A DNA stretch of 64,000 nt from Panonychus citri (Eukaryota > Arthropoda > Arachnida > Trombidiformes > Tetranychidae), in the NCBI RefSeq assembly GCF_014898815.1, contig NW_026515473.1, positions 310,001-374,000 on the forward strand, given 5' to 3'. Made by a program: the position numbers and the translations under genes. The notes below the pieces were generated by a model that did no database searches, was not told where the DNA came from, and saw only the letters and a program-made list of their open reading frames with translations. Positions 50,809 to 62,699 of this stretch are shown here, one piece after another. The first letter of the stretch is position 1; each line of letters opens with the position of its first letter.

Positions 50809-51867
50809 TTAATTGCATGAATAAAACGTGGGCGGATAATGAAGGGCTGAATTGAAACCATTTCCACATGGCTCTGAATCTAATTGAATCGCCTGAAGGA
50901 TTTGTAGGTTTGTACCTCCATTCACAACACTTCCTCCTCCAGGTAAGTAGCTGTAAGAATTGAATCTCATAATCTCGTTGGATAAGGAAACGGGAGTAGA
51001 CGACTCGGCGATCAAACCGTTTGTGGATGAGTTTAGACATGGAACCATGGGATATGGATCCACCGAACTGAGAATACCACCGATTCCGTGAAGTGTCCCA
51101 CCATTTGCACTGCCACCGATTTCTAAATGGGTGAATGTGTTACAACGAGAAATGTCGTTTTTCATTGACGACGATGTTGAAGATGATCCCGAACCCGATC
51201 CGGTTGAAGAAGAGGTTGGAAATGGTTTACCGTCTCGAACTAAAACTGGAATGGCCACTCGACGAGGAGATGGAAGTGGATTAACATCTAGACCCTTTTC
51301 TTGTCGAGCTCTTTTCGTCTTGTAACGATGATTTTGGAACCAAATTTTCACTTGAGTCGGCGTAAGTCGTATGGTTGACGCTAAAATCTCACGCTCTTGA
51401 GCTGATAAATATCGCTGTTGACAGAAACGTTTCTCCAATTCGTAGGTTTGATTTTTTGAGAATAAAACTCGACTTTCTCGCTTTTTACTATTGGCATTAG
51501 AAGTTTCAGAAGATGAACCATTTGAATTGGTTGAAGGTTGCACGTCGACGTTAATTAAGGTAGAATGGTCTTGGATTAAGCTTGAACTGTCACCATTGTG
51601 AGGATTTGATTGACCATTATTGCCATTTAAAGGTGATAGAGCATCGCAATTGGTTACAGGTGAATTCCGAGGATCACTTTCTGATACTTTGAGATGCTCT
51701 TGTGATGTTGATGAAAGTGTTGTCACTATTTCTGGTGTTTCATAATGTGTCAAAGTTGGATGGATTAAAGGTTCAGCAGGTGGTGGTAACCATGTTGTAT
51801 ATGGATTATCATAATAATAAAAAGAGCGGATTGGATTAATTATTGAATCGTTGGGATAACTATTCAT
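50809..51867 (-). CDS. vnd: vnd/NK2.2-class homeobox gene, copy A (diverged)
   Basis: A single open exon of 352 residues, from ATG 51867. It begins with an NK2.2-like motif (YYYDNPYTTWLP, about residues 17-28). The homeodomain is residues 129-188: FSKNQTYELEKRFCQQ, YLSAQEREILASTIRLTPTQ and WFQNHRYKTKRARQ, with Gln50, His52 and the NK2-class Tyr54. The NK2-specific domain PLPSPRRVAIPVLVRDGKP follows. In copy B the arm starts KRKRR; here it is KRESR, so two basic residues are lost. The NK2-specific domain ends KPF rather than KPC. A Ser/Gly-rich insert follows that B lacks. No TN repression motif is encoded. NK2.2/vnd proteins pattern the ventral nerve cord. The open frame suggests it is still functional, but the arm changes point to relaxed or altered DNA binding. 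Confidence 0.9.
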   Translation of the reverse strand: MNSYPNDSIINPIRSFYYYDNPYTTWLPPPAEPLIHPTLTHYETPEIVTTLSSTSQEHLKVSESDPRNSPVTNCDALSPLNGNNGQSNPHNGDSSSLIQDHSTLINVDVQPSTNSNGSSSETSNANSKKRESRVLFSKNQTYELEKRFCQQRYLSAQEREILASTIRLTPTQVKIWFQNHRYKTKRARQEKGLDVNPLPSPRRVAIPVLVRDGKPFPTSSSTGSGSGSSSTSSSMKNDISRCNTFTHLEIGGSANGGTLHGIGGILSSVDPYPMVPCLNSSTNGLIAESSTPVSLSNEIMRFNSYSYLPGGGSVVNGGTNLQILQAIQLDSEPCGNGFNSALHYPPTFYSCN

Positions 51868-52055
51868 TGTTTTTCAAATAATGTAAATGGAATATGTTCT
51901 CTTTAGAATACTTTTTTACTTCTTTCTTCTCGACATCGAGATAACGGTAAAGAGAAGATGAAGAATAAAAAAGCATCAAACAAATTGGTCTTCTTTTCTG
52001 ATATTTATTTTAGATTAGCTTCTAATCTCTTATATCTTCATTAAATATGTTTGCT

Positions 52056-52165
52056 TGACAATTTATTGATCAATATCCGTTCTTGATCAATTGTAATAAG
52101 ATGAACATCTCTTCAGAAAGGTGACAAAAAATTGGACAAGATGGACAATTGAATGAATCAAAGTG
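52056..52165. repeat. third, truncated copy of the direct repeat
   Basis: It matches the right two-thirds of the 159-bp repeat with a few differences (for example TTGATCAATTG for TTGATAAATTG). It starts exactly at the junction between the 5' flank of copy A and unit B, so it marks the tandem-duplication breakpoint. Confidence 0.88.
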
Positions 52166-52576
52166 GCCATTCTCATCATTTTCTTATGAAATGATGATGC
52201 TCATCACAGAGACAGAGATGAGAAGATGACCAGTGAGAAAGAGAGAGAGAGATAGAGAGCGAAATGACCTACAAACCTCGTAAAAGACTAAAAGGACAGT
52301 GGCAATGGAAAAGAATCAGAATATTGACCTGTGTCGATATCGAATGATGTTACTTCGAGGCGTTAAAGTGTGGAAAGGGTTTTTGTTGTGAATTAATGAC
52401 AAATTGGTGTTGATTGTGTTCACTTTGGTCAGTTGTTTGATCTCAAACCTTTTTTTGTAAATTTCGTTACAATTGAATACCTTTAATAACAAATAACAAG
52501 CTAAAACATTTTAAAAATTTTATTGCATTTTTTTTATATTATTAACAAGATAAAATTAATATAAACTTATGAACGG

Positions 52577-52582
52577 TTTATT
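52577..52582 (-). terminator. polyadenylation signal of vnd-like copy B
   Basis: AATAAA on the minus strand lies 76 bp after the stop, in the same GAATAAACCGTTC context as copy A. Confidence 0.6.
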
Positions 52583-52658
52583 CAAAATACATGATAAATC
52601 GATTGAAATGTCTCTTGAACATTTCAATTCGAGTAAAAGTCGATTTTGTTATCTTACT

Positions 52659-53978
52659 TTAATTGCTAGAGTAAAACGTGGGCGGATAATGAAGGGCTGA
52701 ATTGAAACCGTTTCCACTTGGCTCTAAATCTAATTGATTTGCCTGAAGGACTTGTAAATTCGTACCTCCATTCACAACACTTCCTCCTCCAGGTAAGTAG
52801 CTGTAAGAATTGAATCTCATAACCTCATTGGATAAGGAAACGGGAGTAGATGACCCGGAGACCAATCCATTTGTGGATGAGTTTGGACATGGTTTACCGT
52901 CTCGAACTAAAACTGGAATGGCCACTCGACGAGGAGATGGAAGTGGATTAACATCTAGACCCTTTTCTTGTCGAGCTCTTTTCGTCTTGTACCGGTGATT
53001 TTGGAACCAAATTTTTACTTGAGTCGGCGTAAGTCGTATAGTAGACGCTAAAATCTCACGCTCTTGAGCTGATAAATATCGCTGTTGACAGAAACGTTTC
53101 TCCAATTCGTAGGTTTGATTTTTAGAGAATAAAACTCGACGTTTTCGCTTTTTACTATTTCCTTTGGAAATTTCTGAAGATGATGAACCATTTGAATTGG
53201 ATGAAGGTTGGGAATCGACATTAATTAAGGTAGAATGGTCTTGGATTGAGCTGGAATTGTCACCATTGTGGTGATTTGAGTGGTCAGTATTATTCAACGG
53301 CGATAGAGCACCGCAATTGGTTCCAGGTGAATTTCGAGGATCACTTTCTGAGGAAGATAATTTTGTATTCTGATTATCAGAGTCACGATCAATGTCATGA
53401 TGATCACGACTTTCAGCTGGATGAGAGGAAATTATTTCAATTTTAATATCCGCATGATGAGGTCCATCAGTTGTCGGTAAAAGTGTCCCCGGTGTAGAGG
53501 AAGGTGTTAATACATGGGAAGGTTGTGTTCCTACTGATGGAGGTGCTGAAGGTGCTGGAGGCGGCGGCGGTGGCGGTGGTGGGACAGTGGTTATTGCAGA
53601 ATGAGTGGACGGAGGTAGTGGTAAGGGAGGTGGATGATACAAATGAGGATGATGATTGATTAGTTGCTGGTGTTGTTGTTGTTGCTGTTGTTGATGATGG
53701 TGGTGTTGCTGTTGCTGTTGGTGTTGATGATGGTGATGAACATGATTCTGGTGTGTGTTTGTAAAAATTTGCTGTGATTGTGACTGTTGATAGTGATGCT
53801 GTTGGGATGTTAATGATGAAAGTGTTGTCACTGTGTCACGATTCAATTCTGATGTGTCGTAATTCAATGTCGGATAAAGTAAAGGTTCAGTTGATGGTAA
53901 CCATGCTGAATATGGATTATCATAATAGTATAAAGAGCTGATTGGATTAATTGTTGTATTATCGGGATCACTATTCAT
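52659..53978 (-). CDS. vnd: vnd/NK2.2-class homeobox transcription factor, copy B
   Basis: A single open exon of 439 residues from ATG 53978. Residues 17-28 are YYYDNPYSAWLP, the NK2.2 N-terminal motif. Residues 57-115 are His/Gln-rich and 133-147 Pro-rich. The homeodomain is 277-336 with a canonical arm KRKRRVLF, then FSKNQTYELEKRF, LTPTQVKIWFQNHRYKTKR, Asn51, Gln50 and Tyr54. The NK2-specific domain PLPSPRRVAIPVLVRDGKPC is at about 345-364. The tail RFNSYSYLPGGGSVVNGG is shared with copy A. The family is vnd/Nkx2.2 rather than Nkx2.1 or tinman, by Thr at the YELE turn, the RARQEKG extension and the NK2-specific domain. No TN motif is present, although the frame stays open about 30 codons upstream past a possible TTATCAG acceptor, so an upstream exon could supply one. 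This looks like the more conserved copy. Confidence 0.93.
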   Translation of the reverse strand: MNSDPDNTTINPISSLYYYDNPYSAWLPSTEPLLYPTLNYDTSELNRDTVTTLSSLTSQQHHYQQSQSQQIFTNTHQNHVHHHHQHQQQQQHHHHQQQQQQQHQQLINHHPHLYHPPPLPLPPSTHSAITTVPPPPPPPPPAPSAPPSVGTQPSHVLTPSSTPGTLLPTTDGPHHADIKIEIISSHPAESRDHHDIDRDSDNQNTKLSSSESDPRNSPGTNCGALSPLNNTDHSNHHNGDNSSSIQDHSTLINVDSQPSSNSNGSSSSEISKGNSKKRKRRVLFSKNQTYELEKRFCQQRYLSAQEREILASTIRLTPTQVKIWFQNHRYKTKRARQEKGLDVNPLPSPRRVAIPVLVRDGKPCPNSSTNGLVSGSSTPVSLSNEVMRFNSYSYLPGGGSVVNGGTNLQVLQANQLDLEPSGNGFNSALHYPPTFYSSN

Positions 53979-55564
53979 TGTTTTTCCAAATCATGTAGCT
54001 GATAAGTTACAATCTTCAAAGACGAAAATTGTAATTCAGTTACAAAGAGATTAAATTAATCAAGAGAGAAAGAGAAAGAATTAAAAAAAAACAATACTAA
54101 TTGTTATTATTATCGAGTGACAATAAAGGAATCACAAGAAGCACAATGAGAATATTAATCTAGACAATTAAAAGCGGTGAGCGTTAATTAGACTAATTTA
54201 GATTAAAAAAAAAAGGAAAGAGAGAAAAAAAAATTCCTACTATGTTTGTATTGAATAAATAGATAGGATTGATTGGATTACAAATAAGATTAACGATTAT
54301 TTTTTGTTCCTATGGAAGAGGATTAAGATTAAGAAGGTGCTAAGGGAAAGGCACATGAAAAGGTTACATTAGATAGGAAATGATTCCAAGCCAGAAACGG
54401 AATAACGGAGAAACTGAAACATCCGAACAGATTAACTTACGATTAATTAATTAGTGTATTAATTAGCAAATAAGAGAAGAAGAGGATGATGATGGAAGAA
54501 GATGATGATGAGGATGAGAGAGAGAGAGAGAGAGAAACAAAAGAGGAAAAAGGTATATATTAGGTGAGGAGAAAGAGAGAAAAAGACAGAAGATTAAATG
54601 GAGTTTGTTCTCTTTAGAATTTTTTTTTTCTTCTTCTTTATTTTCGACATCTTTCCAATCTCTCGATATCGAGATAACGGTAAAGAGAAGAAGATGAAGA
54701 ATAAAAAAATCATCAAACACATTGGTCTTCTTTTCTGATATTTATTTTAGATTAGGAGCTAATCTCTTATATCTTCATTAAATATGTTTGCTCAAGTTTG
54801 TTTTCTTGGCTGATATGTAAAAGAAACAAAAGATTATCCTGATTTCCATGGAGATTATCTCATTCTCTGTTCTTCTTTCTTGTTCAATTTTTTCTTTTTC
54901 ATATTCTCTCTCTCTCTTTTTCTCTTTTTCTTTCTTTCTTTTCAATCTTGTTTTTCCAATCAAATTTCTTGTTTTTCTTTTCATCATCTTCCATTCTCAT
55001 CATCATCATCTTATTTTCTTCTTCATCTTATTGACAACACTGAGTATAAGAAGAAGAAAAAATTGATGACTTTGACTCAGATAAGATTCTTAATCATTAT
55101 CTCTCCTTTTTTTTCCTTAACAATTATTATCAGAGTTTCTTTTTTTTTCGATTTACTTTTTTTTCTATTCCATATCTTTCCATCATCATCATCATCGTAT
55201 TCACCTTCACTGGTGATCATCATCATCCTCATCCTACTCACCGTCATGATTTCTTGTGATCTATTTTACTCTCTCTCTCTCTTTTTTTCTTTCTTTCTCA
55301 TTTTCTGTTACTATTTTTTCAGTAATAATCAATTTTCATCATCTTCATTTTCCTTTGATTTATTAAATTGATTGCGCATGATGATGGAGATGATATTTCA
55401 ATCTACCGGTAATGTGCACTCAACCTTTTATATGAACATCATGGTAACATTGAATTTATTTATTACCTTTTTCATGCAATCAATTAGTTTCCATCATCAT
55501 AACCATTTACTGTTAATCTGATATTTGACAAACTCATGTAAACTTTGGTTAAGTTTTTGTTTTA

Positions 55565-55596
<32 letters not shown>

Positions 55597-58130
55597 GTTT
55601 TAACAATTCAACTCATTCACCTTGATGATTATCAAGTAGTAGTAATATAGTATTTAGTATGAATGATATTGAGAAAAACCTCAAAGTCAATACACTGACC
55701 CAAACAAGTGATTTACAAACACAATTGACAAGTAGAAACTTTTACTTCATCTACAGATTATCCCACCCTAATAGTTAACTCTAACACTCTCCTCCTCTTT
55801 CACCAATATCCAAACCTGATACTCACTCAATGGCTCACAAACTCTCTCTCTCTCTTTCTCTCTCTCCAAGAAGCTGTGAATGATGAAGGATGAGGGATGA
55901 AAATACACTCTGATCATTTGCTAACCATTGACCAAGAATGAGAAAGTTAAACGTTCATTCAAGTGAAAATAGAGACACTTTAGCTTAGGATCAATGGGAT
56001 TGAATGGATGAATTATTGATTATAATACTAACATTGATTGTTAGAGATTATTAAATATCATCTCATTTCCTTTTCCTTCAAAACAAACAAACAACAATAT
56101 CATCGTCTATTAATAATGAAGGATAACATTGTCTCTGTAGCTTATCACATACAAAGTATATTTATTATCCCTTAATCACCATGATCACAAATCCACTTTC
56201 TCTCTCTCTCTCTCCTTAATTAATAATACGATAATCCATTTATTCAGATAATCTGATTCATTGAGAAGTATAAAAAAATACGAGAAACTCAATGGGATCT
56301 CTTCCGGTTCTCTATTTTCATGACATAATATCAGAAAATTTAAATATCATCTTTCCCTCTTCTCACATTATCTTCAATGGGAGTATAAAGTTACCGTTAA
56401 TCAGATTGATTACTTACCTTAATCATCATCATCATCGATCTTTTTTTATATACATTATATTGTATTTTCACCCATGGATTAATCACTTGCTGGTTTTTCT
56501 GTTTACGATTAACTATAAACACCATGTAGGTTAATCTTAATCTTGTTACATTGTTAATTAACGTTAACCCTGACAGCGTTTGTATTATAAATCATTATTA
56601 AATTAGCTCATCAACTAATCACTTTCACTGTTTTTAAATTGTTATTTATTAGCTTTGAGTTAAGCAAATGAATCTCTCTGATTGTTTATCTTTTATTATT
56701 ATTGTTTCTTTATCAATTTCTGGTTCTATCCGATTCTTAATCCGATTGGTGATTAAGGTTTAAAATGGTGAATCAATTTAAAGCTAATAAATAAATTGAT
56801 AAGATAACATTTAACTATCCGTATGTACATTTCCCTGTGGACAATTTATGAGAATAATCATTTGATTGTTAATACTTTATTGTGTTTAAATTGATTCGCT
56901 CTTTGATTGTTACCTGATTATCCTTGTGATTATTGAATGAAAATTTACTGGATTCAAAATCAATTCCATACTAGTCCTTTAGAGAGATTCATTCGTGATC
57001 TGAATTCTCATATCAAACTTTATCTCTTCGTCTCTCTCATTGGAATACAAATTACACCACAAGGAGAAAATATAAATTACCTGTAAATCTATTTTCATCT
57101 GCGAATTGTGATTAATTGATTTAAATTTGGAACAAATCAAAAGATTGTCATGAAAGATATTCTCTTCTTTTCTTCATTGGATATTCATCTAATCTACTGA
57201 GCATGAATCTCATCATCTCCAAATGGAACTGGATAGAAGTTCAGGTTCAGCAAACTCAGAATTTTCCAAATGCGCAGTCAGAACTTTTTTCCTGATTCGT
57301 TTTCCATGAAATCCCTTACATACATTCATATATAGTGATGATAATAACATGATCGGTAATTGTTATCGATTACCAATTGATTTTGAAAACAATTACAATT
57401 AGAAAACACAATTAAAAGGTCAACACAAACATTTCATTAAGATTGGCGAGTGAAAAAAATTGATCACAATCAACATTCACCAAGAGTAACAATCAATTAA
57501 ACAAAACAAAGTTCAGATAATAACCATTGATAAAATGAATTAAATGTCAACAATTAACAGTTAATAAATAATGATAACATGTTACCAATATAACTTTAAT
57601 TGTCCAAATTGTCAAGGTAAATTAATATTGATCGTTGGTGTATTTTTTATCATCATTGTAATGAATAAAAAAGTGATTATACCAATATGAACAATCAAAC
57701 AGTACAATTAATGATGAATAGCTGATCAGTTGCATGTGATAATAAAAAGACATCATCATGAGCCAATGAAAGTTTCAATTCCAATTCCAATATCAATACA
57801 ATGTTACAGTTTTTTTTGTCTTCATTCAATTTGAATGGATTTTTTTTTCTTATCTGATGAATGATATTATTATTTTACTATTATTGTGAAACGTGTGTAA
57901 AGTGTGATACAATTCATTTATCCATGGTGGGAAAGATTATCTCCTCTTTATCCACCACCACCACCACCAACACCTCCTCCTCCTCTTCCCATCTTAATCA
58001 TCATCAGCATTGTATGTTAACCAATGTTCAATGTTAAATTGACTGTTGATTAAGTTATCAACTTGTGGTAATAGTAAATGGTTAATGTCTCATATTATTT
58101 ATCATATTAAATCATTTTTATCAATCATCA

Positions 58131-58134
<4 letters not shown>

Positions 58135-58165
<31 letters not shown>
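58135..58165. repeat. (CT)n microsatellite
   Basis: This is a CT run of about 31 bp. Confidence 0.9.
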
Positions 58166-58167
<2 letters not shown>

Positions 58168-59350
58168 GCTCTTAGGGAGGAAGAGAAAGAGTATTTTTAT
58201 CTTCTCTTTCTTTCTTTTTCACTTATCATCATTATGTTTATCATCACACGTATCAAGCATCTTCTACTGGTCAGTAGGAGTTGTTGATGAAATAGAAATA
58301 GCCTCTAATCTATTCTCACCTTTTCCCTCTCTCTCTCTCCTTATAACATTTACTTTTTATCACTTCTTCCGTTTTATTTATTTTCTTATCATCCTCATCA
58401 TCATCATCATCACACAACCTAAGTTTTTACTGTTTCCCTCCCAGTTGACTCCTTCTCATCTTTATCTTCCTCCTTCTTAATCTGTGTTAACTGTATTTAT
58501 GAACATTTAGCTTGTTAAACAAACAAAAGCTAATAACAGCCTATTATCACTTCCGTAATAAATTATCCTCAAGAAAAAAAGGTTACTACTCTTAATCAAA
58601 TTCTGGTCAGTTCTTCAATGGTCACTCTTGCTCTTGGATGAGATAAATGGAGGACAGAAAATGATAAACTTCATTTTGGTCATTACGATCTCTCTCTCTC
58701 TCTCTTCATTGTAGTTTACATCAGTGATCTTGATCAGCCCGAGAAAACAGCAAATAATATAGTAAAACTAATGATCCTGATTGCAGTGGTCAGTTTATAA
58801 CAATCAACTTGACCATGTTCAGTACTTTTCGGTTGATATTCACAATGAAATAAATCATTTTTTCTGCTTCTTCATCTTAATGATCTTAAATCATTGTTTA
58901 AATAAAAATCTTATCATTATAATCATGATAATTTTACTGATTAACTTATAATAATACATGTATCACTATTTATTTATTAACGATTAACTTAACAATCAAC
59001 CATATTAATCTAATAGTGATATAAATGATTGAAAATAATCAATCAAAATCATAAAACAAACTAATAATCATCTATCTACGACTATCACTCATTTATAAGT
59101 TGAGTAAAAAAAAAGTTAAACATATTGATAATCGAGATGACCAATTTAATAATAATGTCCATCTACAAATCATGATGATGATAATCAGTTGGAAATTTTT
59201 TGCTTTATCAAGCAATTTAACCAATAAAATATAATAGAAAAAAATATTCTTGTTAATCCAAACACAATTTAACGAAAATGAAATCAAAATTCAATGTAGA
59301 GAAAACTTTTCTCCCCAATATATTACTGTCGATTCTGAGGTGATGATTAA

Positions 59351-59374
59351 GAGAGAGAGAGAGAGAGAGAGAGA
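59351..59374. repeat. (GA)n microsatellite
   Basis: This GA run is followed directly by a short (GAT)n run. Confidence 0.88.
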
Positions 59375-60224
59375 TGATGATGATGATGGAGGTGGAAATG
59401 TAAAAAAGCAAAGCAAAGCAAGAAGACAAACCTAATGAACCGTTCAGTATGTTTATCACGTTTTCTCGGTGGGTCAATGTGGCTGACCAATGTAATAACA
59501 ATTCTAACAATAATAATGGTCAAATAAGTAAATACTTTTGGTCAGAGATACACAAAGAAATGTTAATATATAAACTGTAGCATTTATATATATTTATACA
59601 AGAGTTAAAGGTTGATAACAATGATAATCATGAAACATGGTGGACAGATCATTATGTTGGTGGTCAACAAAAGGAAAGGTCAGTGTGAAGTTACAAAAGC
59701 CCCATGAATGTAAATGGTTACTCTGAATATACCAAAGAATAATGATCAGGGAGAGAATGAAAAAAAAAGTAAATTCATTATTCTGGAAACAGGAAAAAAT
59801 TATGATATGATAGTTATCATGTTCATGTATCTATCTGCTTTTTATTAGGATTCTTTTGGTCATGATAACAATCAGAATGAATCAGGAGGAGTCAATGTTT
59901 ATTATCATTTTCATAGAATAATAATCATCATAATAATCTTATTATCAATGTTATTACAATGATAATAATGTTTCATTATCATGAAAGTTTGGGAGAAAAA
60001 TTCTGATGATGAGGAAAAAAGGAGGGAAAAAGTTGTTATTCAAATGATTTTCTCATCTCTTTATGAAGATGATAATCTTATTCAATGGTCTTTTTTTGAG
60101 TGATGCTCTTTTCTTGTATCTATTATATTGTCAGTTACCTTTTCATCATCATCATCATCAGAGTATTATCATCACTAGGTATCAATATCATCATCTCTCA
60201 CCACAATGTATGATATTTACTAGT

Positions 60225-60248
60225 AGAGAGAGAGAGAGAGAGAGAGAG
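60225..60248. repeat. (GA)n microsatellite
   Basis: This is a pure AG/GA run. Confidence 0.88.
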
Positions 60249-61200
60249 TCAATGTTTTCCTCTTTTCTTGATAATCTTTTCCTAATATCATGTATATTTA
60301 TCAAAGAAGATGGAAAACAAATTGTATCGAATTTTTTTTCCTTCTGATTGTCAATCTACATCATCTTTTCATCTTCCTCCTCCTTTTCATCGCCATCTTC
60401 CTCTCTCTTTTTTTTGCATCTTCTTCCTCTTTTGTAACGTGTAAAACTATCACACTGTTTTGGACGCGATCCATATTGCTTTTTTATCATTCATATGATG
60501 ATGATGAAGTTGATGATTAGGCTGATAATCAACAATGGACTTTATATTCAATCTGAATGCCACTTCATTTTTTTGTCTCACTATTTTTTGCATCCTCATC
60601 ATCATCCTAACAATAACAACAACATGATCCATTTTATCACATCCTTCATACATCATCATCAGTTTCATATAACTAATGATGCTAATCAGTGAGATGGATT
60701 AAAGTGAGAGAGACAAATGTAAACCTCGAATCTTATCTAGTCTTTGACTGTTGTTGATACAAATTCGATTATTTGTTGATGATTATCGTCTCTCTCTTTC
60801 TCTCTCAAGTTCTAAAAAAGTGAAAGGGAAGAGAGAGAGACTTGGATGATGATGAAGATGATCTAGCGATTCGAAAATTTCCAATTCCCCACCAGAGGAT
60901 ACCATAGAAAAGAGAAAGAAATTATCAACTCAGCGGGAACGAAAAGTTGATCTCATTTAGAATTTTTCTATTCTTTTCGATTCTTCTAATCTTCATCATC
61001 TTCTCATCTTCGCCTCCATGGATAATTTTTTAACCTTCTCCCTCTTACATTCAATGTGATAAAACATCTGATCACTTTAATGTTTCATCTTCTTCATCAT
61101 TTACTCCTCCTTTTCTATTCTTCTTCTTTCTACAAATTTTTTCTTTTTCATTTTTCTACTTCTCCACCTCCTCATCTTCCTCTTCCTTTTCATCATCATC

Positions 61201-61204
<4 letters not shown>

Positions 61205-61248
<44 letters not shown>
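61205..61248. repeat. (CT)n microsatellite
   Basis: This is a CT run of about 44 bp following an (ATC)n run. Confidence 0.92.
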
Positions 61249-61251
<3 letters not shown>

Positions 61252-62378
61252 CAAGTCTAATTTAGAGGTGGGTTCAACTATATAAAGGCTAATTTAATGG
61301 TCCCTTGTTATTGTTACTGATTGTCATCCTTAATCTGTGATTGATTTACCCTTAAATGTCACAAACAAGATTGAACAATTTACAACAGGGAGAAATACAC
61401 ACAAACCTATTATCTTTCATTGATTATCATTGAAACTTTTTTTCATTCTTACTTCTAGTTGGTTAAATTGGTTTAACTTTGATTCAATGAGGATTAAATT
61501 GTCATTAAATTTTTATCACTTATCAAAACCATTTACTACCGATGATACAATTATCATATATACTAATGGTTGGGTGTTAATTGTCATGTTAATCATTGAT
61601 AATATGAAAACTGTGTTTACCTTGAATCAAACAAAAAAAAAAGTTAAATACAATCAATTGTATTAATAGTCAAGGAAAGTTTTTAAAGTACAAAAAAATT
61701 AAATTGTTATACCAACAATCAATATTATCCTTTATCAGGATTTACATGTTGGTTAACAGTTGACACTTTAAATTGTGCAGTCAACTTGATACATTCAATT
61801 GATTGTTGTTGTAATTAAATGTGGGATTTGATTCGTTAATTGTTTAGGATTCGAGAGTGAGAGAGAGAGAGAGAGATAAAGTCATCTATTTATTATCATT
61901 AAATGATACCAATGGTCACTAGTGATGACCTTATAACCCTTTCTTGTGGTCAACTCTTGTTTCCCACCATTAACTTTTTGTTTACTTGATTGTTAATTAT
62001 ATTGTTAATAAAGGTCATCGTTGATGGATACGATGATGATAATATATATCTATGGATCAGTTTTTCAATATTAATCAATTGTCAATATGATTTGATTGTG
62101 ATGAAATATATAAAACATTGAGAGGGAAAATAGTTTATTCAAAATTGACAGTCTGATGGACAGAAATAAACAAACAACAATATAAACAAATAGACTAATA
62201 AATATGTATTATTAAATGGACATTGAGTTGAGAAGGGTCAGTTAACTGGACTGAATGCTGAGACTAAAGAGTAGGAGGAAGAGGAGGAGGAAGGGTTAAG
62301 GTCATTAGATATGGTGACATAGGTTCTTTTGATTATTCATACTGCCTTTGGTCACTCAATTCTATTACTCTGGACAAT

Positions 62379-62380
<2 letters not shown>

Positions 62381-62424
<44 letters not shown>
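62381..62424. repeat. (CT)n microsatellite
   Basis: This is a pure CT run of 44 bp. Confidence 0.93.
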
Positions 62425-62429
<5 letters not shown>

Positions 62430-62676
62430 GTGTGGGGAGTGGTATTGATAATAATAGCGTAAAGATAATAATAAGTAATGGGATAAAATGGTTTCTAATG
62501 AAAAGTAAAAGTAAACATTAAAAGTGAAGAAGGATAACAATTTACTCTTGACCATTGGTTACCTCTTTTATTTCCTCTGGTCAATCATCTAATTCAATCA
62601 TATAATCAACACTTTACTTCCTCTTCCTTTATGAAGTTTCATTACTACAATTCATCATCATCAAAAATCAAACAAC

Positions 62677-62699
62677 GAGAGAGAGAGAGAGAGAGAGAG
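62677..62699. repeat. (GA)n microsatellite
   Basis: This is a GA run of about 23 bp. Confidence 0.88.

Larger units (their letters stand above)
49945..54790. repeat. head-to-tail tandem duplication of the vnd-like gene
   Basis: Unit A (49945-52054) and unit B (52055-54790) are homologous from the 3' flank through the coding region to a shared 5' flank ending TTAAATATGTTTGCT. The coding 3' halves look about 95 percent identical by eye. Unit B has an extra stretch of about 600 bp between the ATG and the shared 5' flank, and a long CAG/CAC-rich coding segment that A lacks. Confidence 0.9.

Noticed and set aside
52810..52998. Plus-strand ORFs antisense to the vnd-like homeodomains (also 51131-51325)
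   Set aside because: They are shadows of the real minus-strand coding sequence and duplicate along with it.
54880..55371. 163-codon plus-strand ORF
   Set aside because: It is almost entirely Phe/Ser/Leu/Ile encoded by a long pyrimidine-rich tract, which is open by composition rather than selection.
58046..58480. 144-codon plus-strand ORF
   Set aside because: It is driven by a (CT)n microsatellite and TTC/ATC runs, with no recognisable protein features.
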